Made by a program: the position numbers and the translations under genes. Below the pieces are notes generated by a model. The model saw only the letters and a program-made list of their open reading frames with translations, was not told where the DNA came from and did not search any database. From assembly GCF_003609975.1 (NCBI RefSeq), contig NZ_AP018400.1, positions 1,996,501 through 2,060,500 of the forward strand: a stretch of DNA of 64,000 bases, given 5' to 3'. Shown one piece after another: positions 63,258-64,000 of this stretch. Origin of the DNA: Streptococcus ruminantium. GTDB lineage: Bacteria > Bacillota > Bacilli > Lactobacillales > Streptococcaceae. Positions within the stretch are counted from its first letter, which is position 1, and each line of letters opens with the position of its first letter.

Positions 63258-64000
63258 CTAACTTTCCTTTACTTCTTCACGGATCTTATCCGTCAATTTT
63301 GCACAGACTTCTTCAAGTGTTTGATTGTAAACCTGAGCTGCTGCTAGGTTAAAATGACCTCCGCCGCCCATTTCTTCCATAATACGCTGAACATTAACCT
63401 TGCTATGGCTCCTTGCAGAAGTAGCTACATACCCTCTGATATTTTGCGTCACCACAAAAACTGCTTCAATCCCTGCCATATCCAAAATCGTGTTGGCTGC
63501 CTTACTCGGAATAATTGTATCATACTCCTTAGTTTTATCAGCACAAGCGATAACAATATGTGGCTCAACTTTTTGTCCACGCAAAATTAGCTCATTGATC
63601 TGACGATAATCATCAAAATCTGTTGCCGAAATTTGCTGAATCTCCAAACTATCACTACCATGTGTCCGCAGATAGCTAGCCACATCAAAAGTCCGACTCG
63701 TCACGCGAGATGTAAAGTTTTTGGTATCTAGCATAATTCCTGCCATCAGCAAACTGGACTGTATGCGATTTAATTTATGGTGCTTATCATTTTGGAATTG
63801 GATCAACTCTGTCACCAACTCACTAGCAGAACTAGCTCCACTTTCGATATAAGTTAATGCAGCATTATTTGGAAAATCTGCATCTCGACGATGGTGGTCT
63901 ACAACCACCACCTGTGTAAATTGCTCATAAAAATCCTTATCCAAGGTCAAACCAATTTTCGAATGGTCTACCATGATTAACAAGGACTGAAAGGTCACCA
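63258..64000 (-). CDS. gdpP: Cyclic-di-AMP phosphodiesterase GdpP, C-terminal part (partial)
   Basis: 247 codons run off the window end. DHH catalytic domain: IMVDHSKIG and VVVDHHRRDADFP supply the Asp/His metal ligands; SSASELVTELI follows; the DHHA1 domain ends with GGGGHFNLAAAQ. The PAS and degenerate GGDEF parts lie outside. It degrades c-di-AMP to pApA at the membrane. Family and the rplI-dnaC context make the call firm. Confidence 0.92.
   Translation of the reverse strand, partial: VTFQSLLIMVDHSKIGLTLDKDFYEQFTQVVVVDHHRRDADFPNNAALTYIESGASSASELVTELIQFQNDKHHKLNRIQSSLLMAGIMLDTKNFTSRVTSRTFDVASYLRTHGSDSLEIQQISATDFDDYRQINELILRGQKVEPHIVIACADKTKEYDTIIPSKAANTILDMAGIEAVFVVTQNIRGYVATSARSHSKVNVQRIMEEMGGGGHFNLAAAQVYNQTLEEVCAKLTDKIREEVKES

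Noticed and set aside
1..64000. CRISPR array
   Set aside because: The only regular short-period repeat is the 84-bp coding array at 2625-3125; it has no unique spacers and is translated.

Overview
The window reads as low-GC Firmicute chromosome, most likely Streptococcus and closest in gene content to S. suis or a near relative. The pointers are the malX-malF-malG-DUF1189-malR maltodextrin operon divergent from malQ, the argS/argR-mutS cluster, the nrdD operon with its 50-residue small gene, nrdG and GNAT gene, rarA followed by 6S RNA and tRNA-Lys, and the gdpP-rplI-dnaC-veg-rpsD block. Species is inferred from gene order and families, not from a database search.

Layout. 1-2200: DUF3013-like gene (partial), MazG-like gene, rarA, 6S RNA, tRNA-Lys. 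2500-3200: a secreted protein built from six near-identical 28-residue repeats. 3.7-13.2 kb: an accessory island. A four-gene plus-strand operon (S26-like peptidase, ABC transporter, nucleotidyltransferase, polysialyltransferase-like protein) faces a three-gene minus-strand operon (PqqD-like, HPr-kinase-like, glycosyltransferase with a C-terminal PqqD-like domain). Divergent from the latter lies an array of four 38-45 residue peptides with one common leader and variable Pro/Thr/Glu-rich tails, preceded by a decayed fifth copy. I read this as a RiPP-type system resembling the tailoring half of lasso peptide clusters but without cyclase, transglutaminase-like protease, radical SAM or Lan enzymes. 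A lipoprotein and an XRE regulator follow. 14.7-19.7 kb: anaerobic ribonucleotide reductase operon with NrdR boxes. 19.8-23.2 kb: a four-gene ABC transporter set behind a frameshifted small secreted-protein gene. 23.5-28.4 kb: mutS-argR and argS. 28.7-30.5 kb: CHAP/SH3b cell-wall hydrolase and two small membrane proteins. 30.8-40.3 kb: maltodextrin regulon plus type I pullulanase. 40.5-45.2 kb: nrdI, a YitT-family gene, aspS, a GNAT gene and an aldo/keto reductase.

45.3-54.8 kb: two GH3 glycosidases (one membrane-anchored and circularly permuted), a GtrA-family protein and a GT2 glycosyltransferase, beside a LytTR response regulator/GHKL kinase pair. Both GH3 promoters carry the same 21-bp-period direct repeat at the same distance from the -10 box, so they are probably targets of that response regulator.

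55-60.3 kb: a lipid-anchored flavocytochrome-type reductase, then what looks like a worn mobile island: an XRE/TPR (RRNPP-type) regulator whose stop overlaps a previously unlisted 31-codon hydrophobic peptide gene (candidate signalling peptide), an ABC exporter, a possible lanthionine-synthetase remnant, and the C-terminal piece of a tyrosine integrase abutting rpsD. 60.3-64 kb returns to core genes, ending inside gdpP.

Two small repeat families were seen. One is a 158-bp MITE-like element with TTGGGACAA termini, in opposite orientations near 23.4 and 30.7 kb. The other is a ~56-bp hairpin at 3.4 and 8.0 kb that brackets the plus-strand operon of the peptide island. No CRISPR array, rRNA or intact transposase was seen.
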